The notes beneath the pieces were generated by a model. It was not told the origin of the DNA and made no database searches. It saw only the letters and a program-made list of their open reading frames with translations. DNA of 64,000 bases from the NCBI GenBank assembly GCA_946807835.1, contig OX327700.1, forward strand, positions 24,836,001 through 24,900,000, written 5' to 3'. The translations under genes and the position numbers were made by a program. This document shows, one piece after another, positions 24,257 to 35,599 of the stretch (position 1 is its first letter; each line of letters begins with the position of its first letter). Source of the DNA: Ailanthus altissimus (lineage: Eukaryota > Streptophyta > Magnoliopsida > Sapindales > Simaroubaceae).

Positions 24257-26757
24257 TTCTCCCCCACCAAATTCACGCGACGCCCTCGTCGCGTCTTCGC
24301 TGGAACTTGCGCACCGCGTTCTGCAAACTCTGGCTGTGCGCGCTCGTGTCCCAAGCGTGCTCTCTCATCCGGAAACCCTTTCCACTCGACAAAGTACTCA
24401 AGCCTCGCCCTGAGTTGCTCCCCTTTGTCATGGCAGGTGGAAATCCCCAAAGGTTCCCGGTTGTGTGGCTCAAATTCTGCATCCCCCATACCTCCACGGT
24501 ACTGCTTCCAACAGCTTGCGGAATGCACCTGATGTCGCCACTGCCGCTGTCTCGAAGGCAACTCTACCTTTTGCGAGACGTTGCCAACTCTCTTGGCAAT
24601 CAACCTTAGCCCCTCGTCCCCACGATCAAGGCCTTTGTGAAGTGGGCGTGCTGACTTGCGTTGTGGTGGAAGTATCGTCTCCATCACCAAGTCCCCCGCA
24701 CTATGCTTGACACGCCGCTGCTTGTCTTCGACCCACTCCTTGTGCTGAAACTGCACATCATGTGACACCTTGGACTTTTGGATGACACCCGCATCCAACA
24801 ACTCCTCGAGCTGCCCCTGCAACTCTCCCATCTCCGATGGAGGCGTCGACCCCATAGTTGGAAGCGTAATCTCAAGCTCTAACTTGCCCTCAATTACATC
24901 TCTTGAAGGCGGTTCTTCCGGTATGGCAGTAGGCTTGACCCCATTGTGCTCCCCGAGCACTTCTGCAACAACCTTCGGTATTTCATCCTTGCCCCCATTT
25001 ACCGCATCATCCACCCCCGTTGTTGAGGCTGAATGTATCCCTCCTTTGCGCCCAGCATCTACCCTTAGTTGCATGGCGGAAAGGACCTTGGCGTTTGGCT
25101 TGGATCGCCCACCCTTGGGCATGTCTACCGTTGGTATCATTCGAGGCCCTCCTTCCAAAATACACATATAGTTGTGTTGAGGAAGTAACACCACATTGTA
25201 CTGCCGCAAGAACTCCATACCTAGCACCACATCAAAATCATCGAGAGGTGCTACCGAGAAATTTACCTCACCGTGCCATTTGCCAATGTGAATTTCAGCT
25301 CCACGAACCGCTCCATCTAGCGGCTTGGCTCTTGCATTCACGGACTTGAGGTATCCCTCTCCTTTCTCCACATGAAGGCCCAAGCGTTCCGCTTCCGCAC
25401 GCCTAATGAAGTTGTGCGTAGCCCCCGTATCAACCAACACTTGAGTCTTGATGCAATTGACATAGGCTTCAATGTACATGAGCGCCGTCCCCGTTGGCGC
25501 GTCTGCACGCCGCTTGGCTTTGAGGGAATTGAACAGCTGCATACAACCCATACGACTCTGTTCGCCCCCGTATTGTGCCTCATACATTGCATTGAAAGCC
25601 TTCTTTTTCGGACAGTCCTTCACCCAATGATCCCCATCGCAGAGAAAACAGTTAGACTTCGGACCATTACCTCTGTGGCCGTTGCGTTTCTGTTCTTTCC
25701 ACTTGGGCGGTTTGCCTTTCTCCTCCTTGCTCTCCGGAGGCTGAAACTCCTTGGCTTCCCCACCCTTACTGTGATTGGGTTTAGAATTTCTGGACTTTCC
25801 CGAATCCCCCTTGCGGTAATCCATGAGCGTCTCCGCCATTGTAAGGGCGTCGGATATATTCTGCACTCCACGCCGCTTCAACTCATTGGCTGCCCAGGAT
25901 TGTAACCCGTCCAGGAAATTGAACAACAAGTCCTCCTCGGCCATGTTGCGGATTTGCAGCATCAGCAAAGAGTACTCCTCTACGTACTCCCCAATGGACT
26001 TTGTTTGTTTCAACTCCTTCAACCGCTTGCGAGCGTCGTGCGCCACATTCTCCGGATAGAATTGACGCTTTAACTCCCGTTGCAATTCTTCCCATGTGTC
26101 TATGGTGCAGGTACCCTTGCGAATCTCCTCGCTTTTCCTACGCCACCACAGAATTGCATGATCGGAAAGGTATAAAGTTGCGGTACTTACCTTGTGTTCG
26201 TCCCGCACGCCCATAGCGCCGAAATACCTCTCCATTTGCCAAAAGAAGTTGTCAAGCTCCTTGGCATCCCGTCTGCCGCTAAACTCCTTCGGTTTAGGGG
26301 CCTCGACCCTTGGTGCAGCCACTGCAGTTTGAGTAGCTACGCCGTTAGCGACCGCTCACTTGCACAACACCACATCCTCCTTGACATCTTCAAACCCCTT
26401 TCGTAGCTCTTCTACTTGGGCTTGAACTTTGTCCATGGTGTTGTAAACCTTCTCCTGAAAAGCCTTGATCCAGTCCCGTTGCTTGACAGCATGCTCGTCA
26501 ATGGAGCTTTCGATGAGGGAGCGCAGCTCGTCACCTTGAGTATCGAGGCCCACCTCGACATTCTGGACTTGCTCCTCCAACTCCCCAAGGCGATCTGTTG
26601 CCTTGCTCACAGCACCACCGAGCCTCATAACCATGTCCCCTAGATCATGGTTCGGATCAACGAACTTTTCTGGCGAAATACTCCCATATCTCCTAGCTTT
26701 GGGGTCTCTACCCCTCCCTTCAGTAATTCCCGATGTTCCAGCAACTCCCTTCACCAT
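24127..26757 (-). CDS. Gag-protease polyprotein of the young Gypsy element, with internal TGA and pol deletion
   Basis: The likely start is the ATG at 26757 (MVKGVAGTSG). Coiled-coil-like sequence follows up to a TGA at 26358-26356. The same frame then continues without a shift to 24127, which lies inside the 3' LTR. In the second part, counted from about 26322, gag runs over residues 1-170. A zinc knuckle CFLCDGDHWVKDC lies near 225-237 and a protease with VLVDTGATHNF near 298. A short RT start (LLDAGVIQKSK) then joins abruptly to an integrase C-terminal-like stretch and a chromodomain-like FVEWKGFPDE near 640. Retroviral-type gag-pro packages and processes RNA. Reverse transcription must be supplied in trans. 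The TGA could be a decayed Arg codon or a readthrough stop. Confidence 0.85.
24257..24268 (-). other. Polypurine tract of the young Gypsy element
   Basis: The minus strand reads GGTGGGGGAGAA immediately before the 3' LTR, the expected plus-strand primer. Confidence 0.85.
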
Positions 26758-26770
26758 CTTCTTTGAACCC

Positions 26771-26782
26771 GCTCTGATACCA
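26771..26782 (-). other. Primer binding site (initiator Met tRNA) of the young Gypsy element
   Basis: The minus strand reads TGGTATCAGAGC two bases after the end of the 5' LTR. Confidence 0.9.
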
Positions 26783-26784
26783 CT

Positions 26785-27315
26785 TGTCACGACCCGATTT
26801 CTCGAAACCGTGCGGCCTTAGACACTTACTAGTGCTAAGCAGCCTACAAGACCCCAATTAACCAAAGAAAGAGATGAAGAAGAAGCACACCAAGTGTTTG
26901 AGAGAATGCTCTCGTATTTTATTACTAAAGAGAGATCACAAAGCTATACACTTACAAGCTAAGAGTATTTCTACCATTTGGAGGATTAATTCTCAAATGA
27001 GAACTCCACCTATTTATAGCTAAAGCTATATACAATGGACGGCTAGGATTAACTCTAATCCAAGGGTCCAAATCTAAAGTGGGGAATATGCTAAGGAATA
27101 TTCCAAAGATGCCAACTACCAAAAGTATATCCAAAGGAATATGCCTTTTCTAGAAAATTCCCCCACCTACCACACACATGTGGCATTAACCCAAATCCAT
27201 TGGGCCTTCTAGAATCTTCAACCCATGTAACACATCATGGGCCAAAACGCCTCTTGGTGGCCTTGTCGCGCGCCAAATACTCGAGTAATTGCTTGAGAAT
27301 ATTTGGGGCGTGACA
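26785..27315 (-). repeat. 5' LTR of the young Gypsy element
   Basis: 531 bp, nearly identical to 23726-24256. It has the same TGTCACG...CGTGACA ends and is followed by CTTT at 27316-27319. Confidence 0.93.
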
Positions 27316-28121
27316 CTTTACATAAGGTGCAAGAGAAGAAGGAACTACATTTATCCACATATGCTCTGACATAGATGTAAGAGCATTTTTGGATAACATA
27401 TGAGCTACTAGATTAGGTTCACTTGGAATATAATCAATAGAAATGACTGTAGAAGGAAAAACAAACTTTGCTATATCCGAAATTACCAAACCAATATCCG
27501 CTAAAGACTCAAGAGAAGTAATCATGTTAACCACCCTTGCAGAATCAATTTCTAAGACAGCTGGAACCAAGGCAAGTTTAATGGCTCTTTTGATACCCAT
27601 GCGGATTGCTTGTGCTTCAGCTAATCAATTGATAAAGACCGTTTGATAAAATCCTGACCAGCCGCCCCTACCTTACCGTGATGATCCCGAATTACCCAAC
27701 CTAGACCACACTTAGTTCCAGATGAGTCAAAGGAGGCATCCGAGGTTATTTTAAACACCCCTTCAGGCGGAGGCTGCCATGATTTCGGAGAGCAGCTAAC
27801 CGGCTCTATCGGCACTACATTTATACTATGGTATTCAGCCAGGTAATCAATCGCCCAATTAACCACCAAATGACCATCTAATAGTTTGGACTCATGAACA
27901 AGACAATTACGCCGATACCAGCACCGCCACAAAATCACCGCAAATAGTTCAAATTCCGGCCGAGAAAGTTGGTCCATACAGGCGAAACAAAAGTCTCGGA
28001 ACGGTAGTTGCCTAGGGACAGAAACATGCTGAATGAAATCACACATATCTCGGATTGGTTTTAATAACTTACATGACCAGATCGCATGCCCTGTATTTTC
28101 CTAAACATTATGACAGCATTG
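27316..28121 (-). pseudogene. 5'-truncated LINE: zf-RVT and RNase H region
   Basis: Reading down from 28121, a zf-RVT-type stretch (CCHNV...HAIWSC) is followed by ILWRCWYRRNCLVHE. An RNase H domain comes next (KITSDASFDSSGTKCGLGWV, then AEAQAIRMG, LEIDSARVV), the C-terminal part of plant LINE ORF2. It contains a premature stop in the zinc-finger part and a 1-base shift near 27622 between SID and AEA. It is cut at 28121 against a diverged LTR, as expected for 5' truncation. Its last codons lie beyond the inserted Gypsy element at 23725-23702. The visible catalytic acidic residues are retained, but the enzyme core is absent. Confidence 0.8.
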
Positions 28122-28585
28122 TGTCACTGACCTTTCGAGAATCATGCGGTATTAGACGCGTTACATGCTAAGTAGTCAGAAAAATAACACACAAAAAAGA
28201 GATGAAAAAATACACACCTAAGGTGTTTGAGAAAAAGTTCTCTATATTACTGAAGAGATTACAAACTTGAGATGCTTTGTGCAACTGAGGATGTCCCCCT
28301 TTTATACTACTAGCTCTACACAATCAACGACTAAGATCTAAGATGTTATACAACGATCTAATGGTGTACATACAAGATGAAAAAATATGCTAAGGAATAT
28401 TCCTCCCTACCAAATAGGGGTTAATATCTTTAATAAGTTGTGGGCCAAGCTTGTATCTCCATCCCAATCAACGGGCCTTTTAGAAACTCCAGTCTACATA
28501 GCGCTCTATGGTTCAAGTAGCCTCCAACATGCCTAATTGCGCACCAAGTGCTCAAAACAAATGCTTGAGAGCGCTTGGGGCATCA
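28122..28585 (-). repeat. Diverged LTR related to the young Gypsy family
   Basis: It starts TGTCACTGACC and ends GCTTGGGGCATCA, 464 bp. It parallels the 531-bp LTR landmark by landmark: AGAATCATGCGG, ATGCTAAGTAGTC, AGAGATGAAAAAA, CTAAGGAATATTCC. It is followed by a pyrimidine run that on the minus strand is a polypurine tract (GGTAGGGGAGAATT). Confidence 0.8.
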
Positions 28586-28876
28586 AATTCTCCCCTACCA
28601 AATTCACGTGACGCCCTTATCACATCTTCGCTGGAACTCACTCACTTTGCTCTTGAGTTGCACACTTCATTCTTGGGTTCTCAGCTTGCTTCATTATCAA
28701 GCATCCCTTTCCACTTGACGAAATACTCACGACTCAGAGGTTAGTTCTTCTTCCGTATTGTCCTCACATCAAGGATAAGTACCGCCTCATTGTCGTAAGA
28801 TGTGAAAACCCCCAATAGTGCCCTGGTTTATGGCCTACGCTCTGTATCCTGTGCATCGCCATAATATGGCTTTAGG
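28586..28876 (-). pseudogene. Internal remnant of the diverged Gypsy relative
   Basis: It aligns by eye with the 3' internal part of the young element (CACGTGACGCCCTTATCACATCTTCG versus its CACGCGACGCCC... counterpart). It is then broken off near 28876, where another repeat begins. No readable protein remains. Confidence 0.6.
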
Positions 28877-29255
28877 CAGCTGTGACATGGATCTAATTTA
28901 ATTCGAGTACTGTCACTTGAAATTAAATCCCAATTGGGATCAAAGCTCAACGAGGTATTTAATTTTTACAACTCGTGTGTGTTATATTTACAGTTGGAAT
29001 TTTAATAATTTAAAATTATATTTATATATGATTTTGAATTCTAGAATAATAAAGAGTTGATATAAGGATAAGTATGTACTTAATGTATAAGAAAATGACA
29101 AAAATAGAAAGTCAAAAATAAAAAGGGACACAAAAATATAAGTGGAGATATTTTTTAAATATGGACATCGCGGCGTTAGCTGCTCAGCACCACAGCACTG
29201 AAGACGAAACTCTCAGAGCTGTAGTGCTAATGCAAGATCGTAGCAGCATCGTGAC
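28877..29255 (+). repeat. Left part of an older LTR-like repeat that hosts the chromovirus
   Basis: It begins near TGTGACATGGATC and is AT-rich. It carries GC-rich motif copies at about 29165-29250 (CGCGGCG, CAGCACCACAGCACTG). The sequence appears to resume at 40259 (GCATTGGAAGTGTAGCATTGCAGCACCC). Flanks GTGAC (29251-29255) and ATGGC (40259-40263) could both derive from one 5-bp duplication, GTGGC, with one transition each. Confidence 0.45.
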
Positions 29256-30768
29256 TGATAGAACCCGACCCGAGCTCTCTTCGAGAATCGAGGCAGATCC
29301 TACGATGACGTGAGACTAATATACTCTTTACTCATACATATGATACAATGAGGCTACCTGCCTCAACAAAAGGTGTACACGTGTACTCCAATATATAAAA
29401 AGATATATAAATACACAGACTGAGACACTTATACAGCTATCTGTGTCGTGGGTCAACCTCAAAATGTGCTGACTGTATTACACTGCTCGAATTCCTGTGA
29501 CAACTTGAGAAAAATAGAAACAATGGTGAGCTTGTGGCTCAATGAGTGGATATAATATGAAAATATTATATACTTTATATACATTGTACACGTATAAATC
29601 TGTAAGATAAAATAATCATAAAATTGTATACTGAGTAGTCAATAAACTTATACTGAAATATAAGTTGTCATAAAAATCTGTGCTAAACTAAAATCATAAC
29701 ATAATATTGGGGATCTGAAAATCTAGAAGTATAAACTATCATAAAATCTATTATCAAGTTGAATATATGTAACATAGCTCTGTAAATATATACTACATAT
29801 ATATTGAAAACCATACCAAACTTGTACCCGAAAAAAAATTGGTCTAACTTGGCGGAGTAACTCACGCACAGGCAGAGCAGGGGATCTAAGCTGGTCTAAC
29901 CTGGCAAAAATGTTGCATCGTTCAGGCAGAGCAAACTAAACTGGTCTAACGCATGCGCAGAGCAACTACACTAAAAGGGAGGGTACGCATGTGGTGGTTT
30001 AAAAACTATTATTATATAATATCATGAAAGTATAATTATTCTAAAATAAATATTTCTATACTAAATATAATCATAAACTATACTATAATAAATTCAAAAA
30101 TATTTCTGAATATACTAAATAGCATAAATATTTATCTGTCTAAAATAAATCATAACTAAATCTGATAACGTATAATTAAATCATAATTGCTGTATTAAAA
30201 ACATATAATATATATATAACTATCCACTCACAAAAGTGCTCTAATCCTTAGCTGGGTCTAAATTCTGAGATTTATTCGCTATCGGCACACCTCCTATATC
30301 ATAGAGTGTAAAAATACATCATTAGTTCTGATATGTATTATAAATATTAAAATATAAATATTCTAATATCGTAAAATCATTACCCGCTAAATCACTGGGT
30401 ATAAATTTAACTACCCAAACTAATTTCCTAAAATTTCTTCTTCTTTTTTTCTTTTTTTTCTCTTTGTTTTCGGCTACTTTTTTTTTTATCCTTCTCTTTC
30501 TCTTTCTCTTTTTCCTCTGTTTCTTTTTCCTCCTTTCTCCTCTTGTTCTTTTCTTTTCTCTTTTTTCTTTCTTTCTTTTCTTTCTTCTTTCTTTGTTTCA
30601 ACTTTGCTTCTTTTCTTCTCGATTTCTATTGCTTCTTCTTAAACCCAAAAAACAAAACAAACATGCTTTATATATAACGGCCACTGCTTGCTCTCTTTTT
30701 CTTATTTCTTTTTTTAATTTTTTTTAATTCTGCCACCAATTTATTTATATGCACACACATGTATTACA
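29256..30768 (-). repeat. Chromovirus LTR1 (3' LTR)
   Basis: 1513 bp, TGATAGAACCCG to GTATTACA (ancestrally TGACAG at the left). It contains long pyrimidine tracts at 30430-30640, which create a spurious Phe/Leu-rich frame. It is directly followed by the polypurine tract. Confidence 0.88.
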
Positions 30769-30790
30769 ATTCCTCCCTCCTTAAAAAAAA
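30769..30790 (-). other. Chromovirus polypurine tract
   Basis: The minus strand contains AAGGAGGGAGGAAT directly before the 3' LTR. Confidence 0.8.
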
Positions 30791-30834
30791 TTTCGTCCTC
30801 GAAATTCACATACTTGTCTAAAATAAATAAGGAT

Positions 30835-32244
30835 ATTAAACTCTCATCTGATCCTCTCGCTCCCATGTAGCCTCTTCCATTGCATGGTTCCTCCATAGGA
30901 CTTTAATTAGAGGAATAGTCTTATTACGTTGTACTTGCTGGCGATAGTCCACTATCTGAACAGGTTCCTCGTCATAAGTCAAGTCTGTCCTCAACTGAAC
31001 TGGCTAAGTATCTAGAATGTGAGAAGGGTCAGGTATATACTTCTATAACATAGAAACATGAAACACATCATGAATGCGTTACAACTCAGGTGGTAATGCT
31101 AAGCGGTGCACAACTACACCAACCCTTTCTAAAATCTCATATGGCCCGATATATCTAGGACTTAATTTTTTCTGTTTCCCAAAACAAAGCACACTCTTCC
31201 ATGGTGAGATCCGTAAGAAGACTCTGTCTCCTATTGCAAACTCAAGTTATCTACGGCGTTTATCTGCATAACTTTTATGTCTGTCTTGAGCTGTCTTGAG
31301 TCTATCTCTGATAATACTGATCTTCTCATTAGTGGCCTGGACAATTTTTGAACCCAACAATTTTTTTCTCCAACCTCATCCCAACAAATCAGAGTTCTAT
31401 ATTTTCTTCTGGATAAAGTCTTATAAGGCGTCATCTGAATGCTAGACTGATAACTATTATTATATGCAAACTCCATCAATGGTAAATAATCATCCCAATT
31501 ACCCTTATGCTGCAACATACAAGTTTTGAGCATATCCTCTAATGTCTGTATAGTTCTCTCCGACTGCCCATTTGTCTGAGGATGAAAAGTTGTACTAAAG
31601 TTTAGCTTAGTGCCTAAGGCCTTCTGTAAGCTATGCCAGAATCTAGAAGTGAATCGAGGATCTCTATTTGATACGATGAATACTGGAATCCTATGTAACC
31701 GTACAATCTCACTCACATACAAATGAGCCAACCTATCTAATGAGTATGAAATCTTATAAAGCATGAAATGAGCAGACTTTGTGGGTTGATCAATAATCAC
31801 CCAAATACTATCATGACCCCTCTTAGTACGAGGAAGCCCAACAACAAAGTCCATGGTGATATGTTCCCACTTCCATTCAGGAACTGGAAGTGGTTGAGAT
31901 AATTCTGCTGGCCTTTGATGTTCCGCCTTAACCTGCTGACAAATCAGGCAATACGATACAAACTCTGCAATCTCTCTTTTCATACCTTGCCACCAGTAAT
32001 GTTCTCTCAGAGTATGATACATTTTAGTGCTTCCAGGATGCATAGCATAAGCTGAGCTGTGAGCTTCTTCTAAAATCTTATTCTTTAACTCTGAGTTATT
32101 CGGAACACAAAGCATGTTACCCATAACTAATGTCCCATCAATTTTTAACGTTAAATCAGTTCGCATTCCATTCTTTACTTCTTGCTTAAGTTTAACTAAA
32201 TTAGGATCCTTATCTTGCATATCTCGAATCTGATCAATCAACAT
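30835..32244 (-). pseudogene. Chromovirus integrase and chromodomain
   Basis: Frame 32244-31231 has an HHCC-type zinc region ending in CLICQQVK. The catalytic DDE core is visible as ITMDFVVGLPRT, then VSNRDPRFTS, then QTNGQSERTIQ. After a frameshift near 31290, the GPY-type stretch (KLSPRYIGPYEIL) and DVFHVSML are readable. A chromodomain-like tail VLWRNHAMEEATWERED ends near 30845. Chromodomains target these elements to chromatin. Stops occur after HVSML and near the end, so it is not functional as it stands. Confidence 0.85.
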
Positions 32245-32285
32245 AGGCCTAACTTTAAAATGTGCTAGAAGAACTCCAGACTCAT

Positions 32286-32800
32286 CTACAAAAAATTCAA
32301 CCCCATAGACTTTAAGTCAACTAACAATGAAAGATAAGCCACTTTCAAATAAGTTATAGAGTTAGAAGACTTCTTGCTGAGTGCATCTGCTACCACATTC
32401 GCCTTACTTGGATGATAGTCAATCGTACAGTCATAATTTTTTATTAGCTCTAACCATCTTTGTTGTCTCAGATTCAGATCTTTTTGTGTGAACAAATACT
32501 TTAAACTTTTGTGATCAGTAAAGATTTGACATGTAACACCATATAAATAATGTCTCCAAATCTTCAAGGCGAATACTTCTGCTGCCAATTCTAAATCATG
32601 GGTTAGATAATTCAACTTATGCTTTTTAAACTAACTAGAAGTATAAGCTATCACCTTACCATACTGCATCAATACACAACCTAATCCCTGTCTAGAAGCA
32701 TCATTGTAAATTATAAATCCTTCGGTACCAAATGGAAGAGTGAGAACAAGAGTTAAAGTTAATCTTTTTTTAAGTTCTTGAAAACTACGTTCACATTCAT
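32286..32800 (-). pseudogene. Chromovirus RNase H domain
   Basis: It reads FIIYNDASRQGLGCVLMQ near 32720, then after a stop [37 protein letters not shown] and VVADALSKK. These are the standard Gypsy RNase H motifs with the acidic residues visible. Its upstream connection to RT is interrupted by the solo LTR at 32805-34172. Confidence 0.85.
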
Positions 32801-32804
32801 CAGT

Positions 32805-34172
32805 TGATGCGATATTTCTATATCATAAAATTAAGTGCAAGTATACACTATCGTATGCAAGTAATAAAGGGACTAAATAAGTCGGATGTCGAGCCCACAG
32901 GGATAATTTCTTCTTTTTAACCAATTACTAAAATGATATCTTCCTAATAATTATTCAGATAAATAAAAATCTAAGAATGAATGTATAAAATATAAAGGCA
33001 AAAATACAATGCAAAGAGATTTAAGTGATAGCAATATAGAGAAAACCTAGGATTAATATGATCCTTCAATATGCTTTTTAATGATTAATCTTCTAATATT
33101 TAACTCCCTTAATCTTTGTTATTGATCAAGACACTAATATATTTACAAGCCTCAAGTATACCTTAATTTACCAAATACCTATATTCCTATGGTACTTGTA
33201 ACAAATTAAGATTCATTAAGATTAGGTCTTATTGATCATACATGCCAATTAGGTATATTCCTATCCTAAATTGAAACTTGCATATGCAACATTGAATGTT
33301 ACTCTACAATCATGCATCAAATTACCTAGGTCTAAATATTATGATTCCTCTTCCGAGTTTATCAATAATATTACCAACTCATTCACCATATATTGGCCAG
33401 ATATATTGAAGCATTAAACATAAGTAATTTAAATAATAAAGGACTAGGTTTATTAAATATTAAAAAGATATGGCAATTAAGCGCACATATTGAGTTCAAA
33501 TATTAACCCTAGAAAATAAGTTTAGTTCATAGCTACTAGAGAATCACAGCAATAAAAATAAAAATAAAACATGATACAATCAATTGCAAACCGATGTAGA
33601 CGTCGAATTGCTCTTGATTGATGTTGCTCTAGATTCTTGGTGCTCTTGAACTGCTCTAAGTTCTCTTTAGGTTGATCTAGGTTCTTCTCTGGTCGTCCTT
33701 TTACGTCTAGGGTCGAGTGACTTTTTATAGGGTTTGATTTGAACTTGAAAAAATCAATTCTGGTCGCACTAGGATTCGCATTACCGCTGGGGCGATATGC
33801 TGTTGTCGCTAGGGCGCTGCATGAAAATGGCTTCATCGCTGGAGCGGTGGGATTATAGTGCTGAGGCGATGGAGCGTCGCTGGCGCGGTGACTGTTTGGA
33901 GCTGAGGCACCAGATGCGACTTCAACAGGTCGTATTTCGATCACTATTCCAGCGCTGGGGCGATAATCCTCGTGGCGCTGAGGCTATGGACACATACTTT
34001 GAAAACTTTGCATTTTAGTCCTTGTTTTCGCTCCTTTTGTATTCTTTCTTTAAATTTCGTTCAAGTCTCTATAAATAACAATAAAGCACATAAATAGCCA
34101 TCTATTCTCATAAAATCATAAAATATCAATAATAAAAACATGAGAAAATATATGACAAATTTTTCCTTATCA
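32805..34172 (-). mobile_element. Solo LTR, 1.37 kb, with TSD TCAGT, inside chromovirus pol
   Basis: It starts TGATGCGATATTTC and ends TTTCCTTATCA. It is flanked by TCAGT (32800-32804 and 34173-34177). It carries the ATTAAGTGCAAG...GGATGTCGAGCCCACAGGG block near its left end and GC-rich motif copies at about 33775-33985. It belongs to the same broad group as 10789-12203 and 19412-20730. It separates RT from RNase H, so it is younger than the chromovirus. Confidence 0.88.
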
Positions 34173-34177
34173 TCAGT

Positions 34178-35110
34178 CCACACAAACTTTACATTTGTTC
34201 TGGTCAACTTTGTAAGTGGTGCAGCAATCTTAGAGAAGTCTTTAACAAATCTCCGATAATAACTTGCTAGACCTAGAAAACTTCTAATTTCTGTCACACT
34301 AGCTGGTCACTCCCAATTTACCACAACTTCAATTTTCTGAGGATCCATATAAATTTCATATGCTGAGATCACATGGCCTAGAAATGTCACTTTATCTAGC
34401 CAGAACTGACATTTCCTGAATTTAGCATATAACTGTTTATTCCTCAAAATCTGTAACACTATCTTCAAATGCTCTGCATGCTCCTTCATATTCCGTGAAT
34501 ACATAAGAATATCATCAATAAAAACTATAACAAATCGATCAAGATTAATATAAGGTTCATGAATGCAGCTGGAGCATTAATTAACCCAAATGGCATTACT
34601 AAAAACTCATAATACCCATATCGAGTTCTGAAGGCAGTCTTAGCCACATCAATATCTCTAATCTTTAACTGATGATACCCTGATCGTAGATCGATCTTTG
34701 AGAAAACCTTTGCACCTTGTAACTGGTCAAATAAATCATCAATGTGAAGGGTACTTGTTGTGTATAGTGACTTTATTTAGCTCCCGGTAATCAATGCCTA
34801 GCCTCAAAGTTCCATCTTTCTTTTTAACAAAAAATACCGATGCTCCCCATGGTGATACACTAGGTCTGATGAAACCCTTATCTACCAATTCTTGTAACTG
34901 AGTCTTCAATTTTTTTAACTCTGAAGAGGTCATTCTGTATAGTGCTTTAGAGATAGGAGTTATGTTTGGAACCAAATCAATACCAAAATTAATCTCTCTA
35001 TCTGGTGGTAAGCCTGGAAGATCTTCAGGACATACATTTGAAAAATCTCTAACCACCAGAATATCTTTTAATTTAGCCTCATTGACTTTGGTATCAATAA
35101 CATATGCCAA
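34178..35110 (-). pseudogene. Chromovirus reverse transcriptase
   Basis: From 35110 the frame has [37 protein letters not shown] and [11 protein letters not shown] shifted frame carries [15 protein letters not shown] and [16 protein letters not shown]. The catalytic region survives as [10 protein letters not shown] (the YxDD box, here FIDD). Then come LGHVIS and the FLGLASYYRRFVKDFS thumb/connection. At least two frame changes and stops are present. Confidence 0.87.
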
Positions 35111-35239
35111 ATAGGCTGGACATCATTTTCTAAGCAACCGTTTAGCTGTTATAGTAGATATAACACATGATGGAAAAACTCGTTGCTGTCCACAAAAAAT
35201 AATATCAGGCTCTCCATATCTTTTGAATATAACCTCCTT

Positions 35240-35599
35240 TCAGAAACAATTTACAGTAGCATGGTGATTAGCTAACCAGTCCATCCCATGTATTGCATCA
35301 AAATTGCGTATATCAAGAGGAATTAAATCTGCTACCATCTCACTATTACCCACTTTGATAACACAACCCTGAAATACATTCTCAACCAATAATGATTCTT
35401 CAACCGGTGTGGCTACCACCAAGCTACAATGTGGGGGTTTTAACATTCTATCCGCATGTACAGCAAAAATACGAAAAATAAAAGAATGTGTAGAGCCCGG
35501 ATCAATTAAAATATAGGTCTCTCGGCCAAAAATAGTCAGCATACCTGTAACAACATCTGGGGTAACTTGTGCCTCTTGCTGAGTCAAAGCAAAATTCAC
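35240..35599 (-). pseudogene. Chromovirus aspartic protease
   Basis: A retropepsin-like frame with ILIDPGSTHSFI, where the catalytic D-S/T-G has become D-P-G, and later IHGMDWLANHHATVNC. It stops before RT. Confidence 0.8.

Larger units (their letters stand above)
23726..27315 (-). mobile_element. Young RT-less Ty3/Gypsy element with TSD CTTT
   Basis: This 3590-bp element has two 531-bp LTRs and a 4-bp target duplication, CTTT. It has an initiator-Met-type primer site (26771-26782) and a polypurine tract GGTGGGGGAGAA next to the 3' LTR. The internal region keeps gag, a zinc knuckle, a protease and an integrase-C/chromodomain-like tail, but RT, RNase H and most of integrase are gone. By eye the LTRs differ at two positions only (near 23764 and 24204), so insertion was recent. 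Without RT it must have moved using another element's enzymes. A solo LTR of the same family disrupts PAL. Confidence 0.93.

Noticed and set aside
24230..26821. Many + strand frames of 60-177 codons
   Set aside because: They are antisense shadows of the gag-protease ORF of the young Gypsy element.
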